Origin: Bacteroidales bacterium UBA1182
Lineage (GTDB): Bacteria; Bacteroidota; Bacteroidia; Bacteroidales; Bacteroidaceae
Length of the DNA: 50,588 nt
Reading direction: 5' to 3'
NCBI GenBank assembly: GCA_002310015.1
Contig: DBYQ01000063.1
Location: 19,562 to 70,149 of the forward strand
Each line of letters begins with the position of its first letter. Position 1 is the stretch's first letter. Positions 24,919 through 33,905 of the stretch are shown here, piece after piece. A program made the position numbers and the translations under genes. The notes beneath the pieces were generated by a model. The model made no database searches. It was not told the origin of the DNA and saw nothing but the letters and a program-made list of their open reading frames with translations.

Positions 24919-27345
24919 GTGAAGGTACTGAAATTCGGTGGCTCGTCCGTGGGATCAAAGGAGAGCATCACCAACCTTAAGGAGATTGTTGAGTCACAGC
25001 AGGATGATGTGATAGTAGTGGTTTCAGCATTGGGCGGAATCACCGACAAGCTTATTGCCACAGCCCGTATGGCATCAAGCGGTGACCGTCAGTATGAGAC
25101 TGAGACCGATGCTATGCTTAAGCGTCACGAGCAGATGATCAGTGACGTGATACTGCCTGAGCGTCAGCATAAGGCGCTTGACGGCGTACGCACCCTGTTT
25201 GGAGAACTTAAGGAGATCATGCAGGGGCTGTTCCTGCTGCATGACCTGTCAGAGAAGACCATGGATATCATTGTGAGCTACGGCGAGCGTCTGTCATCGC
25301 AGATAGTGGCTCAGCTCATTGATGACATCAAGTTGTATGACTCCCGTGAGTTCATCAAGACCGAGCACAAGACAACAAACCATACAATAGACAGTGACCT
25401 TACCTACCGCCTTATCCGCGAGACATTCAAGGATATGCCCCGTAAGGCCCTTGCCCCCGGATTCATATCATCCGATGCTCAGACGGGCGAGATAACCAAC
25501 CTGGGCCGCGGCGGTTCTGACTACACCGCATCACTCATTGCAGCTGCTCTTGATGCCAGCGTGCTTGAGATATGGACCGATGTGGACGGATTCATGACGG
25601 CCGATCCCCGCGTGATCTCTACCGCCTACACCATTGATGAACTGAGCTACGTGGAGGCCATGGAGCTCTGTAACTTTGGTGCCAAGGTGGTTTATCCGCC
25701 CACCATCTATCCGGTGTGCCAGAAGAACATACCCATACTGATCAAGAATACCTTCAACCCCACGGCCCGCGGCACCGAGATCGTGAACGAGCTCCCCGCC
25801 GGAACTAAGGCCATCAAGGGTATATCAAGCATAAGCGATACCGCACTCATAACCATGCGCGGTCTTGGTATGGTAGGCGTCATCGGCGTGAACTATCGCA
25901 TATTCAAGACTCTGGCTGAGAACGGCATCAGCGTATTCCTGGTATCACAGGCATCATCTGAGAACAGTACGTCAATCGGTGTACGCAATGAGGATGCCGC
26001 ACCGGCATGTGACCTGTTGAACCGCGAGTTCAGCAAGGAGATTGCCCTGGGTGCCATCTTCCCCATATCGGCCGAGATGGACCTGGCAACCATTGCCATT
26101 GTGGGTGAGAACATGAAACGCAGCCCCGGTATTGCCGGTAAGCTGTTCAGCGTTCTGGGCCGCAACGGTATCAACGTTATTGCTTGCGCCCAGGGAGCAT
26201 CCGAGACCAACATATCATTCGTGGTACAGAAGAGCTCACTGCGCAAGTCATTGAACGTTATCCATGACTCATTCTTCCTGTCTGAGTATCAGGTGCTCAA
26301 CCTGTTCATCTGCGGCGTAGGAACCGTGGGTAACAGCCTGCTGGAGCAGATACGCGGCCAGCGTGAGAAGCTGATGCAGGAGCGCGGCCTCAAACTGAAC
26401 GTGGTAGGCATAGCACGTGGCAGCAAGGCGCTGTTCTGCCGTGAGGGCATCAGCCTGGATAACTACCGCGAGCAGCTGGACAAGGCCCCCGCAAGCAACA
26501 TACAGAAGCTGCATGATGAGGTCATCGGCATGAACATATTCAACTCAGTGTTTGTGGATTGCACCGCAAGTGCCGATGTGGCAGGGTTGTACAAGGATTT
26601 TCTGGATCATAACATATCAGTTGTGGCAGCCAACAAGATTGCCGCATCATCTGAGTATGAGAACTACCAGGCTCTTAAGCAGACTGCACGCCGCCGTGGC
26701 GTAAAGTTCCTGTTTGAGACCAATGTAGGCGCAGGCCTGCCCATCATCAACACCATCAATGACCTGATAAACAGCGGTGATCATATCCTCAAGATTGAGG
26801 CTGTGGTGAGCGGTACCCTGAACTTCATATTCAGCACCCTGAGTGCTGACTGCCCCCTGAGCGAGACCATCCGCCTGGCCAAGGAGAAGGGTTACAGTGA
26901 GCCCGATCCGCGCATTGACCTGTGCGGAAAGGATGTGCTGCGCAAGCTGGTCATTCTGGCACGTGAGAGCGGTTACGCCATTGAGCAGAAGGATGTGGAG
27001 AGCTCACTCTTTATACCGCAGGAGCTCTTTGACGGCACCATTGATGAGTTCTGGGCCAAGCTGCCGCAATTGGATGCCGATTTTGAGGCACGCCGCAGCC
27101 GTGTGGAGAAAGAGGGCAAGCGCATGCGTTTTGTTGCCAAGCTGGACAACGGCAAGGCCAGCATCTCACTGGCCGAGGTTGACAAGTACCACCCGTTCTA
27201 CAACCTGCAAGGCAGCAACAACATCATCCTGCTCACCACTGAGCGTTACAAGGAGTATCCCATGATGATTCAGGGATACGGTGCAGGCGCCGCCGTTACC
27301 GCAGCAGGTGTATTTGCCGATATCATGAGTATAGCTAATATCTAA
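24919..27345 (+). CDS. thrA: Bifunctional aspartokinase / homoserine dehydrogenase
   Basis: An 808-residue cytosolic enzyme with the first and third steps of the aspartate family. The kinase starts with VKVLKFGGSSVGS at the very N-terminus, which fixes the GTG at 24919 as start. Two ACT domains follow at roughly residues 310-460; these normally bind threonine for feedback inhibition. The dehydrogenase begins at about residue 462 with FICGVGTVGNSLLEQI and holds FETNVGAGLPIINT. It is the first gene of thrA - mutase-type gene - thrC. An imperfect palindrome separates it from the next gene. Confidence 0.95.
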   Translation: MKVLKFGGSSVGSKESITNLKEIVESQQDDVIVVVSALGGITDKLIATARMASSGDRQYETETDAMLKRHEQMISDVILPERQHKALDGVRTLFGELKEIMQGLFLLHDLSEKTMDIIVSYGERLSSQIVAQLIDDIKLYDSREFIKTEHKTTNHTIDSDLTYRLIRETFKDMPRKALAPGFISSDAQTGEITNLGRGGSDYTASLIAAALDASVLEIWTDVDGFMTADPRVISTAYTIDELSYVEAMELCNFGAKVVYPPTIYPVCQKNIPILIKNTFNPTARGTEIVNELPAGTKAIKGISSISDTALITMRGLGMVGVIGVNYRIFKTLAENGISVFLVSQASSENSTSIGVRNEDAAPACDLLNREFSKEIALGAIFPISAEMDLATIAIVGENMKRSPGIAGKLFSVLGRNGINVIACAQGASETNISFVVQKSSLRKSLNVIHDSFFLSEYQVLNLFICGVGTVGNSLLEQIRGQREKLMQERGLKLNVVGIARGSKALFCREGISLDNYREQLDKAPASNIQKLHDEVIGMNIFNSVFVDCTASADVAGLYKDFLDHNISVVAANKIAASSEYENYQALKQTARRRGVKFLFETNVGAGLPIINTINDLINSGDHILKIEAVVSGTLNFIFSTLSADCPLSETIRLAKEKGYSEPDPRIDLCGKDVLRKLVILARESGYAIEQKDVESSLFIPQELFDGTIDEFWAKLPQLDADFEARRSRVEKEGKRMRFVAKLDNGKASISLAEVDKYHPFYNLQGSNNIILLTTERYKEYPMMIQGYGAGAAVTAAGVFADIMSIANI

Positions 27346-27375
27346 AAACTGATAATGTTTCCATCTCTAGGTAGA

Positions 27376-27475
27376 TTATGGCCTATTTTTTCCTCTGTTT
27401 TTATCGTTCTGGAGGGAACAATGGGGTCCATTTTGACCGAGGAACGATGAAAAGAGAGGGAAAAAGAGACCATAA
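27376..27475. repeat. Imperfect 34-bp-arm palindrome between thrA and the next gene
   Basis: Arms 27376-27409 and 27442-27475 pair at about 29 of 34 positions (TTATGG...ATCGTTC and GAACGAT...CCATAA). A smaller GGTC/GACC hairpin sits in the loop. It fills the 133-base gap inside the operon and ends three bases before the next start codon. It is not a clear terminator: no T run is present. Confidence 0.7.
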
Positions 27476-27478
27476 GAT

Positions 27479-28693
27479 ATGAAGTACATTATAATTTTGG
27501 GCGATGGAATGGCCGACTGGCCAGTCAAGGAGTTTGGCGGTAAGACCATACTCCAGAATGCCCGCAAACCCTATATGGACATGCTTGCGCGCAAGGGTCG
27601 CACAGGTATGCTCAAAACCGTGCCTGACGGTTTCCATCCCGGCAGTGAGGTGGCCAACATGACCGTCATGGGCTATGACGTAACCAAGTCATTTGAGGGC
27701 CGTGGCGTGCTTGAGGCCGCCAACATAGGCGTTGACATAAAACCCGGACAGATGGGTATGCGCTGCAACATCATCTGCATTGAGAACGGTCTTATCAAGA
27801 ACCACTCAGCCGGTCACATTACAACCCCTGAGGCCGATGAACTTATCAAGTCTCTTGACAAGGAGTTAGGCTCAGACCGTGTGCATTTCCATACCGGAAT
27901 ACAGTACCGCCATCTTTTGGTTATAGACGGCGGCCGCAAGGAACTTATATGCACACCGCCCCATGATGTCCCGGGACAGCCGTTCCGCGACCTCATGATC
28001 AAGGCTGCCACCCCTGATGCCCAGCCTACAGCCGACCTGCTGAATGACCTCATACTGCGTTCACAGGAGATACTGGCCAAGCACCCCGTAAACCTTAAGC
28101 GAATAGCCCAGGGCAAGGACCCAGCCAACAGCATCTGGCCCTGGTCACCCGGTTACCGCCCGTCAATGCAACCCTTAAACGAACTCTACCCCAATGTCCG
28201 CAAGAGCTCGGTGATATCGGCCGTGGATCTTATCAAGGGAATAGGGCACTACGCCGGCATGAAGGTGATTGACGTGGAGGGCGCAACAGGCCTGTTTGAC
28301 ACCAACTATGAGGGCAAGGCACAGGCTGCCATCGATGCCCTTAAGACCGATGACTTTGTATATGTGCACGTTGAGGCCCCCGATGAGGCCGGTCATGAGG
28401 GTAACTTTACCCTTAAGAACCGCACCGTTGAGGATCTGGACAGCCGCCTGATAGGTCCCATCTATGAGGAGGTCTCCAAATGGAATGAGCCGGTAGCCAT
28501 TGCAGTGCTGCCTGACCACCCAACGCCCTGTGCACACCGCACGCACACATCGGATCCCATTCCGTTCCTTATCTATACCCCGGGAATGGAGGCTGACAGC
28601 GTTACCGCCTTTGACGAGGAGTCTTGCAAGCAGGGCGGCTACGGCAACATTGAGGGCACAGAATTCACCAAGATATTCCTATCATTGAAATGA
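27479..28693 (+). CDS. ApgM-like protein, probable homoserine kinase (TIGR02535 type)
   Basis: A 404-residue member of the cofactor-independent phosphoglycerate mutase branch of the alkaline phosphatase superfamily. It begins KYIIILGDGMADWP and contains FHPGSEVANMTVMGYD, FEGRGVLEAA and HITTPEAD. Position between thrA and thrC, plus the absence of any GHMP-type thrB in the window, fits the TIGR02535 'proposed homoserine kinase' group: it would phosphorylate homoserine before thrC. The classic alternative, a mutase acting in glycolysis, cannot be ruled out from sequence alone. The stop overlaps the thrC start (ATGA). Confidence 0.8.
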   Translation: MKYIIILGDGMADWPVKEFGGKTILQNARKPYMDMLARKGRTGMLKTVPDGFHPGSEVANMTVMGYDVTKSFEGRGVLEAANIGVDIKPGQMGMRCNIICIENGLIKNHSAGHITTPEADELIKSLDKELGSDRVHFHTGIQYRHLLVIDGGRKELICTPPHDVPGQPFRDLMIKAATPDAQPTADLLNDLILRSQEILAKHPVNLKRIAQGKDPANSIWPWSPGYRPSMQPLNELYPNVRKSSVISAVDLIKGIGHYAGMKVIDVEGATGLFDTNYEGKAQAAIDALKTDDFVYVHVEAPDEAGHEGNFTLKNRTVEDLDSRLIGPIYEEVSKWNEPVAIAVLPDHPTPCAHRTHTSDPIPFLIYTPGMEADSVTAFDEESCKQGGYGNIEGTEFTKIFLSLK

Positions 28694-29994
28694 AATACTA
28701 CAGCACAAACCATAAGTCCGATGACGTGACGCTGCGTGATGCAGTGGTTCGCGGACTTGCTCCTGACCGCGGCCTCTACATGCCTGAGCGCCTTAACAAG
28801 ATGGACAAGGAGTTCTTTGAGAACATAGACAAGATGACATTTCAGGAGATGTCACTGGAGGTTGCCAAGGCTTTCTTTGGCGAGGATATCCCCGCCGATG
28901 ACCTTAAGCGCATTGTCTATGACACACTGGCATTTGAGACTCCCGTAGTCAAGGTTGAGGACAATATCTATTCTCTGGAGTTGTTCCATGGTCCCACGCT
29001 TGCATTCAAGGATGTAGGCGCACGCTTCATGGCCCGCTTGCTGGGATACTTCAACAAGGAGGAGAAACAGTTGGTCAATGTGCTGGTGGCCACATCGGGC
29101 GATACAGGCAGCGCCGTTGCCAACGGATTCCTGGGCGTGGAGGGCGTACATGTGTATGTGCTCTATCCCAAAGGCAAGGTGAGCCCCATCCAGGAGTGCC
29201 AGTTCACCACTCTGGGCCGCAACATCACCGCCGTTGAGATAGACGGTGTGTTTGATGACTGCCAGGCTCTGGTCAAGAACGCCTTTATGGATGCCGAGCT
29301 CAACCAGCACATGAAACTGACATCGGCCAACTCAATCAACGTGGCCCGATTCCTGCCGCAGGCATTCTACTACTTCAACGCCTACGCACAGATGAAACGT
29401 CTGGGCAAGGCCGATAACCTGGTCATCTGCGTGCCCAGCGGAAACTTCGGAAACATCACAGCCGGCCTGTTCGGTTGGTTCATGGGACTGCCCGTAAAGC
29501 GTTTCATTGCCGCGAACAACGCCAATGACATATTCTACAACTACCTTAAGAGCGGCGTTTACAGCCCTAAGCCATCGGTCCAGACTCTGGCCAACGCTAT
29601 GGATGTGGGTGATCCCAGCAACTTTGCGCGTGTGCTTGCGCTTTACGGCGGCTCACACAAGGATATTGCAGGCCACATAGGCGGTGCAACCTATACCGAT
29701 GAGCAGATCAAGGAGACCCTTAAAGATTGCTATGAGCGTACCGGTTACCTGCTTGACCCGCACGGAACCTGCGGCTACCGTGCTCTTAAGGAGCAGTTGG
29801 AGCCCGGTGAGTACGGCGTGTTCCTGGAGACCGCACACCCCGCCAAGTTCAAGGAGAAGGTCGATGCCATTACCGGAGGTGACGTTGAGATTCCCGCCCG
29901 CCTGCAGGCCTTCATGAAGGGCATCAAGCAGAGCGTGGAGCTTAGCAAAGACTACACAGATTTCCGTCAGTTCCTCTTTAACGAGTCAAAGTAA
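28690..29994 (+). CDS. thrC: Threonine synthase
   Basis: A 434-residue PLP enzyme converting O-phosphohomoserine to threonine. The PLP lysine is K107 in GPTLAFKDVGARF, and TSGDTGSAVANG and PSGNFGNITAG are the phosphate-binding loops. The length fits the shorter (non-plant) type. It is translationally coupled to the preceding gene and lies three bases before the MetH reactivation-domain gene. Confidence 0.95.
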   Translation: MKYYSTNHKSDDVTLRDAVVRGLAPDRGLYMPERLNKMDKEFFENIDKMTFQEMSLEVAKAFFGEDIPADDLKRIVYDTLAFETPVVKVEDNIYSLELFHGPTLAFKDVGARFMARLLGYFNKEEKQLVNVLVATSGDTGSAVANGFLGVEGVHVYVLYPKGKVSPIQECQFTTLGRNITAVEIDGVFDDCQALVKNAFMDAELNQHMKLTSANSINVARFLPQAFYYFNAYAQMKRLGKADNLVICVPSGNFGNITAGLFGWFMGLPVKRFIAANNANDIFYNYLKSGVYSPKPSVQTLANAMDVGDPSNFARVLALYGGSHKDIAGHIGGATYTDEQIKETLKDCYERTGYLLDPHGTCGYRALKEQLEPGEYGVFLETAHPAKFKEKVDAITGGDVEIPARLQAFMKGIKQSVELSKDYTDFRQFLFNESK

Positions 29995-29997
29995 ACA

Positions 29998-30693
29998 ATG
30001 GCCTGGGAGCAGCTCAGCATGAACCGTCTTGAGATACCCTTAAGGGAGGTCTATTCCTTTATGGGGTATAAGGACAGCGAGCCTGATGAACAGACTCGCC
30101 GTACGGTTGAGTATCTGCTGCGTGAGTCTGCCCAGTTCCTTCGCCCACAGTTCAAGTATATCCTGTTGGATGGAGTCCTTTCCAATGATATGATGCAACT
30201 TACACTTCAAGGTCCTAAGGGTCCCGTCACGTTTGACGCAGGCAAGATAATCTGCCGCCAGCTACGCGGAGCACAGCGTTATGCCGTGTTCGTAGCAACG
30301 GTGGGCAACGGCTATTTCCAGTGGACCGATGCCGTGAAGCGTCGTGATGATATGTTCCAGACCTACGCTATGGATTGCGTGGGCAGCCAGATAGTTGAGA
30401 GCGTTGCTGATTATATGGAGACCGTGCTCCAGAAAGAGATTGATCCGTCGGGCTATAAGCGTACCAACCGCTTCAGTCCCGGTTACTGCGGCTGGCACGT
30501 TTCAGCCCAACCGGCATTGTTCAGCCTTTTTGATGAACCCAATCCCTGCGGCATAGAACTAACAGAATCCTGCCTCATGCTCCCCATGAAATCCGTTAGC
30601 GGTGTAATAGGGGTAGGGCCCGATGTCCGTTACCTGCCTTACACTTGCGGCATCTGCGACAAGAAGGACTGCTACAAACGTAGAATACAATGA
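29998..30693 (+). CDS. Stand-alone MetH reactivation-domain protein
   Basis: A 231-residue protein resembling the C-terminal activation domain of cobalamin-dependent methionine synthase. RFSPGYCGW is the substrate/SAM-binding loop, and the end holds YTCGICDKKDCYKRR with four cysteines. In full MetH this domain uses SAM to remethylate oxidised cobalamin. As a separate chain it would act on a MetH lacking the domain, or on another corrinoid protein. It follows thrC by three bases, placing it in the threonine transcript. Its final 22 bases overlap the convergent ABC gene. Confidence 0.85.
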   Translation: MAWEQLSMNRLEIPLREVYSFMGYKDSEPDEQTRRTVEYLLRESAQFLRPQFKYILLDGVLSNDMMQLTLQGPKGPVTFDAGKIICRQLRGAQRYAVFVATVGNGYFQWTDAVKRRDDMFQTYAMDCVGSQIVESVADYMETVLQKEIDPSGYKRTNRFSPGYCGWHVSAQPALFSLFDEPNPCGIELTESCLMLPMKSVSGVIGVGPDVRYLPYTCGICDKKDCYKRRIQ

Positions 30694-32300
30694 TTTTCAT
30701 CGCAGAGGGTGGTGACGGCCTGGCGATGGGTGATGAAAATCATTGTTTTTTGCGGATAGGCCTTGAAGAGACGGGTGTAGAGCTCGGCCTCGGTTGGGGC
30801 ATCGAGTGATGAACTTATCTCATCAAGCAGTAGTATTGAGCCCGGACGCAGCAGGCCGCGGGCTATTGCTATGCGTTGGGCCTGGCCTTCACTCAGGCCG
30901 GTGCCGCGCTCGCCAAGCATGGTGTCAAGACCGTCGGGGAGTTCCTGTACAAAATCGGCGCAGGCGGTATGCAACGCTTGTTGTAACTCCTGGTCCGATG
31001 CCTCCGGATTGGCTACCTGCAGGTTGAAGCGGATGGTGCCGCTCATCAGGGTGTTGCCCTGGGGTACGAATACAAAGTCGGGGCGGGTGGTGGCTGCTGC
31101 AGGCATTGAGGTGCCGTCTTTTCCGTACAGGCTGATTGTGCCGCTCTGGGGGCTTATGAATCCTAACATGAGGCGGAATATGGTGGTCTTGCCTATTCCG
31201 GTCTCACCCATAAGGGCGGTCTTGGTGCCGGGACGGAAATCATGGGTAAAGTCTGATAGTATCTGACGGTCACCGCCGGCGTATTTGAAGCTTACTTTGT
31301 TGAACCGGATGCCGCTCAGGGTGGGGTGCAGCGTGGATGCATCGGTCTCAGCCTCAAGGTTCTCCAGTTCAATAAGGCGGTCTATGCTGGCGGTGGAGTG
31401 TATCACCTGCGGCACCAGGTTGAGCAGTTGCATTACGGGATGCTGTATCTGGCCTACCAGTTGCAGGAATGATGTCATGACACCGAATGTTATGGCTCCG
31501 TTTCTTAACTGGAGTCCGCCCCAGATAAAGGCTGTGAGGTAACCCAGACCGAATGCGCAGCCCATGATGATGCGTATCATGATGGTAAAGCGGGTGCGGC
31601 GCATTATGTTGCCCTTTAGCTTCTGCTGCATGGTGTCCAGGCGGCCGGTCATCCACTCCTCACTGCCCATGGCGCGCAGCACGGCGTTGTTCTCCATGCC
31701 CTCCTGTACCTGCATCTGTATGCGGCTCTCGTCCTGGCGTATATCCAGAGTCATCTGGCGCAGGCGGCGGCCTATGAACTTGGCCATGATGATGGCCATG
31801 GGGGTCAATATGAGCAGGGCCCAGGCCAGCCAGCGGTCAAAGTAACGCAGCAGCAGGAACGCTCCTACCAGCTGTATGGCGGTTATGCACATCTGGGGCA
31901 GGGTATCAGTGGTGGTCTCACTTACTACCTCAATATCCTTGGTAAGGCGGGAGCTGATGTCACCTGAGTGGATATCCTTCTCTTCATAGAGCTGGCGGCG
32001 GAACAGGCTGCTGAACATCTTAAGGCGCAGCGTGTTGGTCTGATGTATGCCTGCCTTGGTGGTGAGCAGGAAATAGACCTGGCGTAGCAGCACTCCGCCC
32101 ACAACGGTCAGGATAAGCCAGATGGCCATAATGGTGACATCATGGGCTGTTCCGGTGCGTATGGTCTCATCAATGAAACGGCGGCAGAGCCATACCATGA
32201 GCAGGCCCAGGCCAACCTGTGCCGTGCCTGCCACTATGCGTACTGCCGTGTTCCAGCGAATACCCAGCGTGTTATGCCATATCCACTTGAAGTATTTCAC
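30672..32300 (-). CDS. ABC exporter (fused TM and ATPase)
   Basis: A 542-residue half-transporter, start GTG at 32300 overlapping the pqqD-like stop (GTGA). Six predicted helices cover residues 15-310. The ATPase has Walker A GETGIGKTT, a signature LSEGQAQRIAIARGLL, Walker B ILLLDEISSSLD and switch His in FITHRQ. No C39 peptidase domain is present, so any leader must be cut by another enzyme, for which the S26-type peptidase gene upstream is the candidate. It is the last gene of a four-gene overlapping operon. Its 3' end overlaps the convergent MetH-domain gene by 22 bases. Confidence 0.85.
   Translation of the reverse strand: MKYFKWIWHNTLGIRWNTAVRIVAGTAQVGLGLLMVWLCRRFIDETIRTGTAHDVTIMAIWLILTVVGGVLLRQVYFLLTTKAGIHQTNTLRLKMFSSLFRRQLYEEKDIHSGDISSRLTKDIEVVSETTTDTLPQMCITAIQLVGAFLLLRYFDRWLAWALLILTPMAIIMAKFIGRRLRQMTLDIRQDESRIQMQVQEGMENNAVLRAMGSEEWMTGRLDTMQQKLKGNIMRRTRFTIMIRIIMGCAFGLGYLTAFIWGGLQLRNGAITFGVMTSFLQLVGQIQHPVMQLLNLVPQVIHSTASIDRLIELENLEAETDASTLHPTLSGIRFNKVSFKYAGGDRQILSDFTHDFRPGTKTALMGETGIGKTTIFRLMLGFISPQSGTISLYGKDGTSMPAAATTRPDFVFVPQGNTLMSGTIRFNLQVANPEASDQELQQALHTACADFVQELPDGLDTMLGERGTGLSEGQAQRIAIARGLLRPGSILLLDEISSSLDAPTEAELYTRLFKAYPQKTMIFITHRQAVTTLCDENHCILRL
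30688..30751 (+). terminator. Terminator for the thr/MetH-domain transcript, inside the ABC gene
   Basis: CAATGATTTTCATC at 30688-30701 pairs with GATGAAAATCATTG further on, followed by TTTTTT. The hairpin is coded within the C-terminal codons of the opposing ABC gene, so one DNA stretch both terminates the + transcript and encodes protein on the - strand. Confidence 0.65.
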
Positions 32301-32566
32301 TCAATAACTCCTAACTTGCTCCAGTTGTCAATGGTTTCATTTACATCGGCCAGGGCCTGTTCAGGGGTCACGTCATACTCACCGCAAAGTGCCTGAGAGA
32401 GGCTCTCTGCCGTGAAATCACCAGACTCCTGTGCCTGTTTCCAAAGCCAGGCGGCTGTCTCGTTGAGGCAGAGCATGCGCCCGAAATTGATGGCATCAAG
32501 GCCTTCACCTACAATCACGTTCTCACCGCATACGGTGCGGAGTACAAATCCTTTCTTTATTTTCAT
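32297..32566 (-). CDS. PqqD-like peptide chaperone
   Basis: An 89-residue protein with the PqqD/RRE winged-helix pattern: KKGFVLRTVCGENVIVG, then INFGRMLCLNETAAWLW and a C-terminal helix pair ending NWSKLGVIE. PqqD-like (RRE) domains bind leader peptides of RiPP precursors and deliver them to modifying enzymes. It overlaps the upstream peptidase gene and the downstream exporter by four bases each. No radical-SAM or cyclase gene is in the operon. Confidence 0.9.
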   Translation of the reverse strand: MKIKKGFVLRTVCGENVIVGEGLDAINFGRMLCLNETAAWLWKQAQESGDFTAESLSQALCGEYDVTPEQALADVNETIDNWSKLGVIE

Positions 32567-33006
32567 ATTGCGTATTTCTTACAAGTTCTTCTTAATACAG
32601 CCAGAATGTATCTGCGCAGGGGCCTTAGCCAGAACCAGATACGCGCTTTTGCCATCTGGGCGCGTGACTCAAGCGGGCGGCGCTGTCCCTGTGCATCCAC
32701 CACATGGGTGGCGCGGGCCAGCACGCACTCAGGCCTGCATCTCTCGGTACCGCGTATATTGCCGTCACCCATAAGCGTTATGCGGTCAGGTTCAACTTTT
32801 ATGATGCGGTGTACCACATACAGATTAGGACCCACCTCTGCAAGCACTACATGACCGCGCTTAAGGTTATCCGGTTTCTGCAGTATGACGCTCTCACGTC
32901 CGCCGAATATGAACGGCAGCATGCTGCGCCCCTTGACGGGGAACGTCACGCTAACGTCGTCACGTACCAAGCGGACAGCCTCCTGTATTATAACGTCATC
33001 GGTCAT
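32563..33006 (-). CDS. S24/S26-like peptidase with Ser-His-Asp motif
   Basis: A 147-residue protein carrying S28 in VKGRSMLPFI, H66 in YVVHRIIK and D81 in MGDGNI. The SxMxP and HRI/GDGN order is that of SipW/ER-type signal peptidases, in which His replaces the Lys of classical bacterial type I enzymes. The C-terminal part is basic and may be membrane-bound. In this operon it is a candidate for removing a leader peptide before or during export by the ABC protein. Confidence 0.8.
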   Translation of the reverse strand: MTDDVIIQEAVRLVRDDVSVTFPVKGRSMLPFIFGGRESVILQKPDNLKRGHVVLAEVGPNLYVVHRIIKVEPDRITLMGDGNIRGTERCRPECVLARATHVVDAQGQRRPLESRAQMAKARIWFWLRPLRRYILAVLRRTCKKYAI

Positions 33007-33857
33007 CGGGCTATTGTATCTTTACACAAATGTGCAGCATCAGCATCGGGCAGGCAGTCCAAATGCCATACAGGTATGTTGGTGGCCAGCGTATTCTCTG
33101 TGTCGTGCAGGCCATCGGCCAGCTTTGAATCCCACCGCTTGCCTGATATGCTGGGCACAATTGCAGCGTATGCGCCTATGCCATTGAGTCTTGCTATCTT
33201 GTTAAAAGGTGCCTGGCTGAGCAGGACAATACCGCCAAGCGGTGCACTTATGTTCTTGTAACAAGGGGTCTTGCCGCTCCAAGGCGTACCGTAAACTACG
33301 GCTGTCCCATCCGGCTTGACACTGACAGCGGGGTTGTCATCATTCATAAGCTCCACACCATGCAGATTCTGAATCCACAGTCTGGCATGAGTGCTCTTGC
33401 CGGTGCCGCTCTTGCCAAGGAACATATATCCCTTGCCATCTAATGAGACTGCCGCAGCATGGAACAGCGCTGTCCTCATACAGGCCGATGCCATAGCAAA
33501 CTGTATCATCAGCGCATTGTCAATAGCAGCCTTAACCTGGAATCCGCTAAGATAAAGAGTGCCCTGCCTGTACCCTGCCGAGCATACCAGCCATCCGGCC
33601 GTGCGTCCGTCCCATCGGAACTCAAAAACCGCATCCCCCTGCTCAGTATGCCCGCAAACAATATCCTGCCCCTCTTCATCCTGACGCATCTCCTCAATGT
33701 AGTTCACAGGCTCTCCTTTAGCCACGGACAAACAGAAAAGTGCATCATTGCCAGTGCCTGTCTTGAACGGCTTATAATTTGTGAGAAGCTCCAAAACGCT
33801 TTCAGAACCCTCCACGCAAAACAAATGTTCCGCAACTATGTAATATATCTTATTCAT
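33003..33857 (-). CDS. HprK-like kinase/ATPase protein
   Basis: A 284-residue protein. The second half shows an HPr-kinase-like core: LFHAAAVSLDGKGYMFLG leading into Walker A GKSGTGKST at 148-156, then MNDDNPAVS (D173, D174) and YGTPWSGKTPCY. The N-terminal 110 residues are unlike HPr kinase. Proteins of this type sit in lasso-peptide and other RiPP clusters, where some phosphorylate the peptide. Here it opens the four-gene operon; a TAACTTTA -7-like motif lies just upstream on the minus strand. Substrate not known. Confidence 0.75.
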   Translation of the reverse strand: MNKIYYIVAEHLFCVEGSESVLELLTNYKPFKTGTGNDALFCLSVAKGEPVNYIEEMRQDEEGQDIVCGHTEQGDAVFEFRWDGRTAGWLVCSAGYRQGTLYLSGFQVKAAIDNALMIQFAMASACMRTALFHAAAVSLDGKGYMFLGKSGTGKSTHARLWIQNLHGVELMNDDNPAVSVKPDGTAVVYGTPWSGKTPCYKNISAPLGGIVLLSQAPFNKIARLNGIGAYAAIVPSISGKRWDSKLADGLHDTENTLATNIPVWHLDCLPDADAAHLCKDTIAR

Positions 33858-33905
33858 TAGAGGATGTAAAGTTAGCGATTTTTGCCTATTCTTCTAGGTG
33901 CACGA

